A stretch of DNA of 64,000 nucleotides from Branchiostoma floridae (GCF_000003815.2 NC_049989.1:4176524-4240523); one strand, 5' to 3'; positions 8,778 to 20,400 are shown, numbered from the stretch's first letter. The notes: generated by a model not told the origin, from the letters alone. Translations and numbers: made by a program.

Positions 8778-10001
8778 CTGTTCTACGACATGACCTAGCC
8801 CAGTACTCAGAGCCATCGGGATTGCCTTCGCTGGGAGAGATATATCTGCGGTGAACATCTGTCTGTTCGTGATGAAATCCCATGGCATCACACTATTGAT
8901 ATCTTTGGGCACAAAGTTCAGCAATGAAGGTGATCTGCCAGTCGCCTCGTAAAGTCTTGAAGGCTGTTCTCCCAAAAGGTAGGTCACACGACGAATCTCG
9001 CGATGAAGTACGAGAGTTCGATGTCGAAAATCTTGCGTTTGCAGAGCGAGGAGATTCTTGTGCAGTCGGTACTGATGAGATGGGTTCTTGTTCGGATGTA
9101 GAGTTATTGCCTTTCGCAGTTTACTCATGCCCATTGTTTTCATGAAACCTTCAACGTTGTCTGTCTTGTCGTGGTAGAAAATATCCTTGGCTTCATATGA
9201 CCAGGTGCAGGACACCTGTGCGAATCTTCCAATGCAGCGACCAACTTCAACATCCTCATGTGCAGAATATAGATTCTTTAAGCACCAGGATATATTAGGC
9301 ACAACTCTTCGCAATGTCTCCCTGCTCATTATCATCCCCGGTCCGCCCATGCAAAAATTCTCGTCCGCGGCAAAACCAAGCTGCCCGAACTCACCCTGTT
9401 TACCGAATCCAGGCTGTCCTATGTAGAGAGGCTGGCTGGAGTTCACACCCCGCAGAAACTGTTCCAGCTTTCCTCCTTGGATGTACACGTCATCATCTGC
9501 CCTGACGAACCACTCATACTCATCCAGGTAATGATCATGCATGTATTTCAGCATGAGAAACGACTTCTTCTGAGGAGGATATACATCTGTCACTCCCCTG
9601 AGGAACACAGTTGGAACGACACCTCCATGCCTGTTACCTGCATGCCCTCCCGTGAAAAATTCCACCCTTCCACGGATGCTCCTCACCCAGGTCTCAAACG
9701 CAGCGACAGCACGGGTGTTTAGATATTTTTCAGCCGTCATCACACCTACATACACGTGATTCCCCTTACGCTGGTCAACTCTTGCACGCTTTTCTCTCTG
9801 AAAGTCTTGCACTTCATTTTCTCTGGTATCTGTCCCTTCCCTGGACCACATATCATTGTCTACACATGAGGCGTCTTGTAGCAGAGGTAGTGTCATATCT
9901 GAGATGATGACAAGCCAGTTGGATAAGAAGAAACCAAGCAAAACACCTGCAAACAAACTCATCCCAGGTCTGGTGCGGGTCAGTCCTCTCAGAGAAGCCA
10001 T
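8778..10001 (-). CDS. CHSY1-like: Chondroitin sulfate synthase CHSY-B, exon 1 (residues 1-408)
   Basis: First coding exon of the minus-strand paralogue. The start at 10001 (GTGGTATGG) is the first ATG after a splice acceptor; the frame is open upstream but has no earlier ATG. A basic tail leads into a membrane anchor at about 14-33 and a charged stem. The GT31-like domain shows HVYVGVMTAEKYLNTRAVAAFETW, YPPQKKSFLMLKYMHDHYLDEYEWF, DDD at 169-171, NFCMGGPGMIMSRE, HEDVEVGRC from 248 and AITLHPNKNPSHQYRLH. These are near-identical to vertebrate CHSY1 blocks. With CHSY-A it forms an inverted duplicate pair; both should act in the Golgi on the same pathway. Vertebrate CHSY enzymes work in complexes with CHPF, so the two products might pair, but that is inference. 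Confidence 0.94.
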
Positions 10002-10019
10002 ACCACCGACAAGTCGAAG
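10002..10019 (-). other. 5' UTR tail of CHSY-B after a splice acceptor
   Basis: On the minus strand GTCTGTCTCGGTCCACTTACAG is a good polypyrimidine tract and acceptor, 18 nt before the ATG. This mirrors CHSY-A and implies an upstream non-coding exon, not located. Confidence 0.55.
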
Positions 10020-12505
10020 CTGTAAGTGGACCGAGACAGACAAAGCTGTTTAGAAGTGGCTCTTTCTTTAGTATGTCATCTTTCTAACGTATAGACGTTA
10101 GGACGTTTGAAAATGGGAATGCTACAATTTGTGTTACATGCATCATCCGCATCTTAAAACTGTAACACATCAGAAAGGCCATGCCACTATTACACGGTGA
10201 TTCTATATGATACGAGGTAGGTCAGTTTGGCGGCCCCTGAACCTCACTGTTCCATTTGGATCTAACGTTATGTTATCACAACACTGGTTGAACATTTACG
10301 AATATGATTGAGAATTATCTACGTACCTTTTCAACTACGTAGAACGCTGCTCAGTGTTGTTTTCGTCTTGCCACTGCAGGTCTCATTTCTGTACTACGGC
10401 ACACAGCTGGCTTCTGTGATTGTGTCACGCTGTTTACATGTAGGAATTAATGCTGACAACAAGCACGACAGTTTAAAATAAAGGCTGTTTCAAAACAAGG
10501 AAACTGACAGAAAAACCTACAATATTTCCACGAGCTTGAGTTTTATTTTTCAAAATGTCGTCAATTTGATCAGATTCTCATAGAACGTGCACCAATTGTC
10601 CAACTTGAACGAAAAAGAAGCTCAAGTTTCTCGTGATGATTACCAGGCATTTCTATGGGTTGCCTTGTTGATATAAACAGAACTTACAGTATTGTTTATG
10701 TGTTTTCCCGATGTCATGTCGCTGCCCGTTTGTACTTTGCTTGACCTGACTGTGCAAATCTCTTAAAATACACTTGTCATCATCATCATCATCGGTCGAC
10801 GTGCTACACTTGTCAGAATTCATCCTGTTTTTATCCCCACGAGTTTATAGTATTTACAATATATTTCTACAAACACTAATTAACATGTTGAATATATATT
10901 AGATCAAACAATTAAGTGTTTGGCATTTGAGGCAACACGGGATTCGGTTTAGTCTAGTCTTCGTGTGAATGTCTTCACTGTAACGTTGACTCTCTTGTTC
11001 GCAATCTTATGTCAAATGAAATCTAAGTGTTTTTGCGCTAATCCTCACTCTTTACTGTTTGCAATGCAAAGCCTGATGGATTTCTGATGGGTCTCAAGAC
11101 TCCCAACTGACGTGGAGTGGGAAACCCTACCTGTTGAAGTAATCGTAGCACTTGGTGTTGTGTGGACTGCAGTACTGATAGATATTGATAGAGGCCGCTT
11201 TTGTTCCGTGCGACCGAAGCAGACCATGATTGCTCCTCATAACGTTATCACTAATCACAATGACCGTCCTACTGTAACGCTAGGTACAAGGAAATAGACA
11301 TTAAAGGCACAACTATGTAACATTCAGCCATACTAGTATACAACAATTCATCTCACAACAGTCATCACAGAAGTGAAATGCAACTTCCTATGATTATCTA
11401 GCAACGATGACCATGTCTATCCGTCTACGAGTGTTTCAGATGTCAATTCTTGAAAATCATTTGGCACAATGACGTCACAGTCAACGAGGGAGCATAGTAA
11501 CTTCTGAAAAGAAATTCAGACAATTTGCCCTTCTGCACGGACAGACGCAAAACTATCCCCACGGAAAAAGGTTATGTATGCTTCAAATTTCTACTCTTTG
11601 ATCTCATTTGAAAAACGTAGGGGTAGCCAGGAATGACTTTTAGAAAAGAAATTTACTGTATTCCCTCTTGTTTGGTGGGGGAGGGGCCCTAGGGATATCA
11701 TTCCTAATTTCCTATGTAAGAGTCACTGTACTCAATGTTGGCTATTCTATAATTATACCGAACGATTTCAATAACCTTTAAAAGTGAATATTCCAAATTT
11801 CATTGTAAAAGTCGCTGTACTCCATCATCTTCTATTCCACCTCTGTGCGTGACGATTTGAAATAGCACGTCGTGTTTTTGTATGTAGCTAGCTCTACTTG
11901 CTTACGTATGTAGTTGAACTTGAGATAGGAACATGAACAAATATAAATTATACAAATGAAAACTTAGTTTGATTAATCAATGGCAAAGTAGTATTATGAT
12001 TCAGCAGACCGTGAATGATGGACATTTCTTTCTTTTGGGAGTTTAGTAAAGATGATTATCTTAAGACGTGAATTATACAAGTTAGGGCCTCATTTATGTT
12101 ATTGATAAAGAACTCCTTGAATAGGTATTTAAAACTATGGCTTAGAAAAGTCGAGTGGGGAGGATTCTCAGCCGATATCATTTATGCGCATTAGGGTCTT
12201 ATTCGCATAATCAATGAGAAGCGATTATACTACGCCACTCGAAAAGGTTAACATCATTTGTGGATGGTATGAGATCGTGGAACTCCAGTTTCGCCGTGGA
12301 TTGTACTTGACCTTGAGACATGAAGATCTTGAAACATGAAGCCAGCGTCCTGAATCATCGCATAGACCTTGACGATATCATAGATATGACACTAAAGCCA
12401 TCCAGCAGGCTCGAAAATGCTAACCTTCAGCTACTTTTTTAAACAGAGGATGTCAAATCAACATGGCCTTATCGAGAAGAGTAGGGGTGACCCGTTGTGA
12501 TTGGC
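10020..12505. other. Intergenic, upstream of CHSY-B
   Basis: No coding region is recognised. A short (ATC)n run occurs near 10777-10795. The region should include the promoter and the non-coding first exon of CHSY-B, but no unambiguous signal can be pointed to. Confidence 0.5.
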
Positions 12506-12860
12506 TGATCCATGGATAGGGGAGCCGCACTGGACTGACTGCTTGTAAAAAGCGCTGTGCTTCATCTGAGCTGAGGATGGCTGCTTTTCTCCAAGCAGAT
12601 CCTACAGTGCCATAAGATAGTATCAAAGCTGGCCAAGGAGTATAGCAGGCCAAAGGGAGTCAGACGGGCACCGGAGGCGGTTGACCTTCTATATCAAACT
12701 CTGGCCGGCTATTGTCCAGTCCTTGGCCAGCTTTGATACTGTCTTATGCGACCGGGGAATGTGCTTGGAGATTAGGTTATCCATGTATAGGGAAGCCGCA
12801 CATGGACTGGCTGCTTGTATAAAACACTATGCTTCACCTGAGCTGAGGATGGCTGATTTA
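12506..12860. repeat. ~80 bp direct repeat flanking a MITE
   Basis: The segment at about 12506-12587 (CCATGGATAGGGGAGCCGCA ... CTGAGCTGAGGATGGCTG) recurs at about 12779-12857 in the same orientation with around ten differences, and a palindromic MITE fills the space between. Either a segment was duplicated with the MITE between the copies, or the flanks belong to a larger composite element. Confidence 0.75.
12588..12773. mobile_element. MITE of the 'CTCCAAGCAGATC' family, copy 2
   Basis: TCTCCAAGCAGATCCTACAGTG...ATAAGATAGTATCAAAGCTGGCC in the left arm mirrors GGCCAGCTTTGATACTGTCTTATGCG...GTGCTTGGAGATT in the right arm. It is longer in the loop than copy 1. Confidence 0.85.
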
Positions 12861-14379
12861 CCTTTACCTAATTGTGCTCGCTTTCTGGGGCTATCCTCGC
12901 GGGGATTACCATTTTTACAGCACGCCGTGCTTTTCTCGTGAGGCACGACCCACTATTTAATCATGTTCGTCTGAAAGACACTAACTATCGGGGACCCGGG
13001 ACTGACAAAAGCCATCATTCAGGAGTCACCTGTTTGTGCGACTTCATTTCAGCCGCCCAAATTCCATTTCCACGGTGTGAGTCATGCACATTTTTGTCCA
13101 CTTGACATGTAAGCCACCCACGCGCCGATTTGTTGAAGCTCAGACCTGTTCAGTATAACAAAACGTTTCGCAACGTTCGTGAACTTAGCCTTGGTTCATG
13201 TATGGTAAGGCCATGTTGATTTGATTGTATGGATGACATCCGCGCGCGCATCAATTTCGGCCGTTTTCAACCATACTCTTCTCAATTGTACAAAGCAGCA
13301 AAATAAGCAAATATATGCCATGGATTGCAAAAATAAAAATCGGAAAACGTACACTACTGTCATAGAAAATTACAAGGTCAAAGAAGATGTGAAAGAACAA
13401 AAAAGAAGAATCTATTGTTTGGAATACTATATTCTTTGGGTTCAGTCATTTGTTCAACCTTCCTGACCACTTTAATTTCATAATGAAGGCAACGTTTTTG
13501 TCAAACTTTTTTTTTATTCGCACGCCATGATGATTTTTTAAATTCCCAGTGGACGTCATCCATATAATCAAATCAACGTGGCCTAATTGGCTTTTTAAAA
13601 CGCTGGGATAGTGTCCAATAGCAGCCCGCCGTGCAGACAGACGTAGGTCCATTTAATAGCTCCCTACGTCGGCTGCCACAGGGGACAGTTCAGTTCACGG
13701 TTCACAGTCACTGTTAGGGAATTGTTTGATGTCGCGACAAAGACCATCAAAGCACAGTGTAAAGGGGTGATGGTACGCGTGCGTATGTGTCAGACGCATA
13801 TGTATATTAGATCAGACGGGACTCCATTTGAAAAACACTGTAAACACACAAGTATCTTGGATACGCAAATCAGACTCTCAAACCATAAAAAGCCTACCGT
13901 GCCGAACCAAGGAGCTCCTTGGTCATACACACCTTCTACTACAACATTTAGATGATTCAATGTAATTGGGTCATGCCAATGAGTTCTCATGATTTTGGGG
14001 GTTATCAAAATACTAGTAGCTCTTTTGATTAACTTACATGTATAATCAGCCATGATTTAATAACCATTTTGTTGTCCTGAAATCATGGATGTTGTTTTCG
14101 GTCTGCGTGTTTGCCAGCGACGTATGTCGGTAGTCATTTGAATACTGTAGAGTGACAGGATGTGAGATGGAAGATGGTGAAACAGGGGACCGGCAGGATT
14201 GGAGGGTTGACTGGGCCCGGGTTCAAAGTTGGTCCCACGGGCTGGCAGGAATATACATGGACAGAATTGGTGAGAAATTCACAATAATGAACGAAACAAA
14301 TCTACAACGACTCTGACTGCATTTTGTATTTCACGGAGGTGAAGGATATTGGGTTTCTTGTTACATATTGTTCTTGATA
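12861..14379. other. Intergenic, nothing recognised
   Basis: Short open frames only, none with a recognisable domain or splice context. Confidence 0.45.
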
Positions 14380-14515
14380 CATTCTCTTGATGTCTGCAAC
14401 CATAGATGACCATATTCAAGACCAACTGCCAACCATGGTCTTGAGAAAGTCGGAGACCATGGGTGGCTTTGTATGACAGGGCCATGGCCTCCCGACCACT
14501 TCCATCCTCCCCACA
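14380..14515. repeat. Dispersed repeat, pair with 16320-16460 (copy 1)
   Basis: Shares with 16320-16460 the ordered blocks TAGATGACCAT, CCAACCATGGTCT, GACCATGG/GGACCATAG and CATGGCCTCC. Part of the sequence is self-complementary around ACCATGGTCT. Confidence 0.55.
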
Positions 14516-15192
14516 ACTATTTCACGGCTTTATGTTATTGTAATTGCTTTTGTTACATGTTGTTCTTGCATTATCATTCCTTGAGGTCTTCAAGAAATGA
14601 TAAACACGGCATAGGAACCAAAATCACAACCATGTCATTTATAGACTGTACATATGTGCGTATAAGTGGCAACAGTTCGACGCCCGAGGCTAGTATATTT
14701 TCTTGGGATTTACAGTGCACCGCATACATCAATAAATTCATCACAATGGGCAAGATATATTATTTTTTTTACACGCGACAGTGTAGTAAGGGAATGTGGA
14801 TGCTGCAGTTTGAATCAGACTAAATTTTGATCTACTGTTAAATCCGAGATGGCACAAGATGTTTGTGAGTAGGTGATTTCACTTTGCACTGTGATGGAGT
14901 ATTTAGAAAGTCATATTGTAGAGCTGCCAAATCATCGCAGATATAGATCCAACAAATTCGGGGTTAAGCCCTTGCCATAGTAGTACATTTAGAGGCAGAA
15001 CCTTACCACGACTTGGCTTTCGACAACTCCCAAACCAAGGTCACTGGGTGGATTGGGAGCAGGCTGGTACCAATCCTATTCTAGCTCCAGTTCTCTATCT
15101 CCTCTGATCACATCTTAGAAGACAGTGAATTTTCTAGCCTGAGTTTAATATATTGAAATTCGTAATTGGACGACTCAGACGACTTATAGAAA

Positions 15193-16272
15193 ACTAGAGT
15201 TCGGGGACCTCATACCTCCATGAAATATTTATTGCTTTTTTGTGGATGGTATGTATGTTTATAGTCGGTTGTATTTGAGAGTAATGGTTATATAATATAA
15301 ATGTTATGGGAAAGTAATGGTGTATTTATTTAATGACACAGAGGATGTCCATCTGATTAGTAATTATCAAAATGTGACACTTAATTGTGTAATGTGCGTT
15401 TAAGAGGTCGACGGCATATGGTAGCGTGGTGTTCCTTAAGCTTGATGTTTGGCATTTAAACTGTCTAAGGTTGTCAGCATTATTGAGGTTCGACTATGTG
15501 CCTCAGAGCGGTGTGGTGGGAGGAAGTTGGGAAACTCAGAAAGAAGAAGGGATGTGGCCAACTTTAGTCAGATGGTGATTTGATTTTCCACCAATATGTC
15601 ATAACATCAGCTGTTCACACGGTACAAAAACGAGATGCACACTTTCCTCTGACAGCCCTACACCAACTGTAAGATGAATACTTGGCGCCAACCCCGTCTG
15701 CTAAAAAACAAGTACCATTGGCTACGAAAGAGACAACTAACAACTGTCCCTTATCGTAACAAAATCAGAACATCTGTGTCGCCCATAAAACTTCTGACAC
15801 CCAACCCAGATGAGAGGACCTAATGGCATTTTAATCACCATGTCACTCAAATCAGCAGTACAGTATGTGAGACATCCATACCTGTTAAGCATTATCGTTA
15901 AATGTACCTCAACTTCTTACAATTATACTTACGCTTCACATCTCCATGATATCCTAAGCAGACATAAATAAAACTAATTATCATATTAAAAAAACTCGGG
16001 GTTCCCCAAACAGCTGTCACCTCACCATCTGCTTGGAGCTAAGCCCATTAAAAAACACTTAAAGCACGATGCCTGTTCCAATATGTCGCAGATATAGGGG
16101 TGATTTCTGACATTATTACATCGATTATAACGACAGATACGGCTCCCAAAATCTCATCGATTCGAGCTTTCATCACAGCCCACCAACACAACAAGTATGA
16201 AACCAATCCATCCAGCCGTTCTTGAGTAATCATCTACACAGACAGAGACACATAACAGAAAATATAACCTCC
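15193..16272 (+). mobile_element. Dispersed element with ACCTCC ends, copy 1 (boundaries approximate)
   Basis: Begins AACTAGAGTTCGGGGACCTCATACCTCCATGAAATA. Near its end it has AATCCATCCAGCCGTTCTTGAGTAAT, a CAGACAG run and GAAAATATAACCTCC. The copy at 17716-18460 has the same start and the same 3' blocks in the same order. No coding sequence for a transposase or reverse transcriptase is visible, so these are non-autonomous or decayed copies. A minus-strand start of the same kind is at 19755-19800. Confidence 0.5.
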
Positions 16273-16319
16273 ATTCCATGACATTTCATGGAGGTAACTA
16301 TTAAAGTAGGCAACCTCGC

Positions 16320-16460
16320 GACCACATCCCCTGTAGATGACCATGCCCACGACTAACTCCCAACCATGGTCTGGAATCTCTGGACCATAGAATAGGTCGG
16401 GAGGCCACGTTCGGCTGTGTGCAGTAGCCAGCCATGGCCTCCTTACAATTTCAGCCTCCC
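16320..16460. repeat. Dispersed repeat, pair with 14380-14515 (copy 2)
   Basis: Carries the same ordered blocks as the first copy, at lower similarity. Confidence 0.5.
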
Positions 16461-16472
16461 TCATCCATGATT

Positions 16473-16772
16473 GGGAGCACGATGGGCCGTGGTTGGCAGT
16501 TGGTTGGAGCGGCTGCCTAGTACTCGGGTTGTTGACTTCGCCAGTTTCAAAATGTTTGAAGCACTCAGGTCATCCTCCTAACGCCCGGTCCCCAACGGCA
16601 TTACCTTATGGGGAAGTTTTGACACGACTGTGGTCCCTCTGCGTGGGAGAATGACTCAGGTGTGAACAGAATATCTGAAATGGGCTGAAAAGGGGTTGGG
16701 GACTCCGTGGTTGACTGGTGGTTGGTCAACATTGAGTCCCAACCACGCCGCAACCACTGCCCACTTGCTCCC
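16473..16772. mobile_element. MITE with GGGAGCA terminal inverted repeats
   Basis: Left end GGGAGCACGATGGGCCGTGGTTGG is the approximate inverse of the right end, CCAACCACGCCGCAACCACTGCCCACTTGCTCCC. No coding sequence inside. Flanks ATT and TAA do not form a clear target duplication. Confidence 0.55.
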
Positions 16773-16774
16773 TA

Positions 16775-16920
16775 ATATCCAAGCAGATCCTACGGTAGCA
16801 TAAGATTGTATCAAAAGCTGCAGGAGGAGTGAAGCTGGCTTAGAAGTGTTTCTCTACCGGCGAAATGGACATGGCAAATAGACACCTCTTGGCTGACTAC
16901 ACTCCTTGGCCAATTATTGC
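16775..16920. mobile_element. MITE of the 'CTCCAAGCAGATC' family, copy 3 (right end lost)
   Basis: ATCCAAGCAGATCCTACGGTAGCATAAGATTGTATCAAAAGCTG matches copies 1 and 2. The inner mirror GACTACACTCCTTGGCCA is present, but the outer right arm is missing. Confidence 0.7.
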
Positions 16921-17035
16921 TCTCGACCAGTTCCATTACACATGACTCTACCAGACAATGTCAACAATCCTCGACCTTCACAAAACGGACACGACACCAA
17001 AACACAGAAGAGTCGCAGAAGCCATACAAACACTT

Positions 17036-17170
17036 ACTCTCCAAGCAGAGGTTGGTAGGAGAGATTGTGACCTTCCTATCATATCTCCCATTTTCGGTGG
17101 AGAGTGCGGACAGAAAACGGGAGATGGTGGCAAAGTCACAACCTTCCCCACCAACCTCTGCTTGGAAAGT
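17036..17170. mobile_element. Short palindromic MITE related to the 'CTCCAAGCAGA' family
   Basis: ACTCTCCAAGCAGAGGTTGG at the left is inverted as CCAACCTCTGCTTGGAAAGT at the right. Inner arms GTGACCTTCC...ATCTCCCATTTTC and GAAAACGGGAGAT...GTCACAACCTT also pair. It shares the CTCCAAGCAGA terminus with the longer family but has a different interior. Confidence 0.8.
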
Positions 17171-17401
17171 ATCTAAAGCTTACTCAGTATCTGCGATCCC
17201 AGTTTGACCTCTCGGTGACGTTACAACATGTACGTATGGGGAATTCATGAGAGAGTCGGCAGTCTGTGGCTAGCGGTGGGGATGGTTTGGAGTAGGCTAG
17301 AATGTATTGGGGCTCGGTTGACAGTAAGTCATGTACTAGTTGTGAGATGGTTGTCACGAAAAGACAGGCGTGGTCGAAAACTAACATCACGCCCAATCCA
17401 T

Positions 17402-17662
17402 CCCCAGGGTCTATTGATCGGGCAGGTGTAAACGGTGCAGGAAAGAAGAAAGTCGACCAGGGGAGTCAATCCACGCTAGGGTTAATGTTTCCCCTGCGCG
17501 ACCAGCCAACTCCTCTGGTAGCACAACTTCCCTGTTAAATTATTCTCCCCATAACAGCCAGCGTAGTCAGTCTGGTAGAGACTAGGAGGGACTCATCAGT
17601 TCCTTCTCTCCTACATCACCTGCACCTGCCCTATCAGTAAACACCAACATTCCTGGGCCGCT
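17402..17662. repeat. Imperfect inverted repeat
   Basis: The left side CCCAGGGTCTATTGATCGGGCAGGTG pairs loosely with the right side CACCTGCCCTATCAGTAAACACCAACATTCCTGGG. Probably a decayed palindromic element. Confidence 0.4.
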
Positions 17663-17715
17663 TTTTACGCGCCACGCTTAATCCTTCGAATAGTTCCGGA
17701 GTCATGATCTGATAA

Positions 17716-18460
17716 TAAACTAGTGTTCGGGGATTTCATACCTCCATGAAATAGGCTTTCTGCAAATGACTTACGCATTTTCTTAATCTATATATGGTAA
17801 TGTTCAACTAACACATTCATGTCACAGTGTAAAGCTCCCCTGTTTGTTTTTTACTAAGCGGTTGCGGTTATATCATTTTGATATCCATTATGCAAATCAG
17901 CACCATTTGCATTTTAGTTCTCATTTGCATTTTTGGTATCTTATTTTCCACCAGCCATGAATTACAAGTGTTACGTTTATGGAAAACGATGGAATGATAG
18001 AATTTCCTCATCGGTTATACAAATGAAGTCCAAATTCGCACAACGTGTATCTATATTAATTGTGTACATCTTTGCCTAAGCCTGCATACGTAAAATAATA
18101 GAAATCCATCGTTCCTCTCTTCAGTTATGCCCCTTGGAATACTAGTTTTGACAAAAACGCCCTTACAGTTTCAAAATAAAATGTTACGGGACCCAAACTT
18201 GCCCCATTTTGTCCTGGTATCAAAAGCTATATGCCACCTAAATATCAAGGACATATTATATCCGGGACAACAGATGCATTAATTGAAAAAAATGTTATGA
18301 TAGCAACTTCTCATCAATTATGCATATGTCTTTCTATTTGGCATAATTTGTATTTCATGTGAATATGAAACAACAGGAATCCATCCGCTCTTCTTGGCAG
18401 ATAGACAGACAGATATACAGACAGGCACACAGACAATTGCTACTGAAAATATAACCTCCA
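17716..18460 (+). mobile_element. Dispersed element with ACCTCC ends, copy 2 (boundaries approximate)
   Basis: Starts TAAACTAGTGTTCGGGGATTTCATACCTCCATGAAATA. It ends with ATCCATCCGCTCTTCTTG, a CAGACAGACAGAT tract and GAAAATATAACCTCCA. It is shorter than copy 1 and diverged in the middle. Confidence 0.5.
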
Positions 18461-19418
18461 TCAATAGTTCATGCGTGGCAACATATTTTGAAAGGAGTAG
18501 GCGTCCCTTCCCGGTTTAATCGGGTCAAAACTAGAAAGCAGACCAAAAAAAATGCCAAGGGGTTTAAGTATATCCCCCATGGGGCCAGTATTTCATAATT
18601 CCCTCAAACTCAAACAGCATAGAATTCTTTATTCTTTGTTATGACCTTGTTCTTTCTTCTCTTTACACGTATATCATTTTGTCAACAGCGCCATTACCTT
18701 CTCCTTTTGATAAGTCAATTGACAGATCTGACAAGATTCACTGTCCGTATTTGGGATCGACCGAGTGGCAGAAGAGGGCTGACAGGTGGTTTCAAACTGC
18801 AATATTTTCAATATCAAACTGACATATCTACAATATGTGCAGTTTGAAACCACTGTCCGTCGACTTCATCTTCAAATTTGCTCAAAGGTTTGAAGCGTCG
18901 CAAACTCTGGCGAGCTCCATACGATATTGCATGCACTTGGCTTGGCGGTAAGGATTTTATGTCACTCACAGTTGAGCTAGTACTTTCAATCCCGTTTATG
19001 CGCATCGTGTTTTTCGAGTATACCCTCCCCGTACAATCCATCTAGGCCTGTCCCTAAATGCGTTTGGAGTAGTCATTTTATCCTACGGTTCCATGATGCA
19101 TCTCTCTCATCATCTCATCTATGCCTTAGTCTAACTATTGACCGTTGCACAGGCAACACAGAAGATCTAGCAACCAGTTTTCTCCGGCCACCCGTCAAGG
19201 TTTCTGTTTTTCTTAATGTTCCACTTGGTAACATCATGTCTGTCCATGCTCTGATATCATCCTTTATTCTCTCTCTTGTATGATCGTTTTTGCTAGTCCC
19301 AATGACCGTGACAAGTGCTGTACCTGTTCAGTTTTCAAAAGCTTGTCTTTACTGCGGTTAGGAGGTCTTTGTACAAACCAAATGTTTTGATTGACTCGAT
19401 TCCGAACTCTAGAGATAT

Positions 19419-19422
<4 letters not shown>
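18461..19422. other. Intergenic, nothing recognised
   Basis: No coding or repeat family was recognised. At 18786-18850 there is a short hairpin: GGTTTCAAACTGCA pairs with TGCAGTTTGAAACC. Confidence 0.45.
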
Positions 19423-19491
<69 letters not shown>

Positions 19492-19562
19492 CGTGTGTGT
19501 GTGTGCGTGCGTGCGCGTGTGCGTGAGTACGTGCGTGCGGATGTGTGTGCGCGCGCGTGTGT
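19423..19562. repeat. (TG)n microsatellite with GC-rich interruptions
   Basis: Nearly pure TG to about 19490, then mixed GTGC/GCGT units. Open frames across it encode only Cys-Val or Thr-His runs and are not genes. Confidence 0.97.
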
Positions 19563-19690
19563 CGTTTCTGGATATTTGTGGTCAACATAACTTTAGTAGA
19601 ACCTGTGGATGGATTGCAGTGATAATTGACGGAGTGGATAGGGACTGGGAAGACAAAGGTCAAGGTCAATTTTTGCCGATTTTTGTAAGT
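19563..19690 (+). repeat. Dispersed repeat with 'GGATATCTGTGGTCATCATAAC' motif, copy 1
   Basis: TTTCTGGATATTTGTGGTCAACATAAC ... GAACCTGTGGATGGATTG ... ACAAAGGTCAAGGTCAATTTT. The same blocks in the same order occur at 39001-39192, 46085-46230 and 57160-57360. In this copy the GT-rich segment that precedes the motif in other copies has expanded into the microsatellite. Confidence 0.65.
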
Positions 19691-19958
19691 TAGTTAAAAG
19701 CGTATATAACCAAGCATTCATTTGGTAGATGTGGAAGTCATTTGCATAATCAGAATATTTTATATGGAGATATGAGGTCTCCGAACTCTTGTTTCTCGAG
19801 TTTTGCTGTCATAGTCCACTTCTTCTACCGATCGACATGAGTATCTTAGGAACTTGTTGTACTAAAGGCAAAGTCACAAGACAAAGGAAAGCCAAGTTAC
19901 AGTCTATAAGGCGTGGCTACGCTCACCACAAAAGGTTTGCGCGAATAAAGGAATATAA

Positions 19959-20110
19959 ATGAACGAACGAACGAACGAACGAATTGATATGGTTTATTGA
20001 CAAGAAAGAACATTGCAGCCTAAGCCTGGACTGCGTCATTCCTAACAAAAAGTTTCATATATAAACGCAGACCATTAACTAAAATTACATTACATTGTAA
20101 ATCTGCCGAC
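19959..20110 (-). mobile_element. Possible truncated LINE 3' end with (GTTC)n tail
   Basis: A (GAAC)n run at 19961-19984 directly abuts TTGATATGGTTTATTGACAAGAAAG. Read on the minus strand this is a 3'-end-like sequence with TGTCAATAAACC followed by a simple tetranucleotide tail, as in CR1/L2-type LINEs. No coding remnant was identified. Confidence 0.35.
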
Positions 20111-20149
20111 AACACGTCATTAAAACAATTTAAAAACGCGTTCATCTAA

Positions 20150-20400
20150 CGGTACCGGTGTAATGGCCTTGCATTCAGTTAATCAGTAGGTCGTGAGTCC
20201 GATTCTCGGCTGTGTCATACCAAAGACTTTCAAAATGGTACATGCTGCTTTCTCTGCTTAGCAATCAGCGTTGGTGAATGACTATATGGAAGTTGACTAG
20301 CCCCCTGTGACAGTGTAGTGATTGCGCCAAGTTGTGTGGCCCAGGGCTACTGAAACGGAGATGGACGCCGCCCTATGCACCATCAGGCACAGAAAGGACT
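20150..20400 (+). mobile_element. tRNA-like SINE, 'GTGGCCCAGGGC' family, copy 1
   Basis: The head holds a B-box-like GTCGTGAGTCCGATTCTCGG. The body has GACTAGCCCCCTG, GTAGTGATTGCG, GTGTGGCCCAGGGCTACTGAAACGGAGATGG and GCCGCCCTATGCACCATC. Minus-strand copies of the body lie at 50070-50165 and 59380-59465. Confidence 0.65.

Noticed and set aside
19391-19693. Direct repeats considered as a possible CRISPR-like array
   Set aside because: It is a dinucleotide microsatellite with no spacer structure, and the genome is animal.
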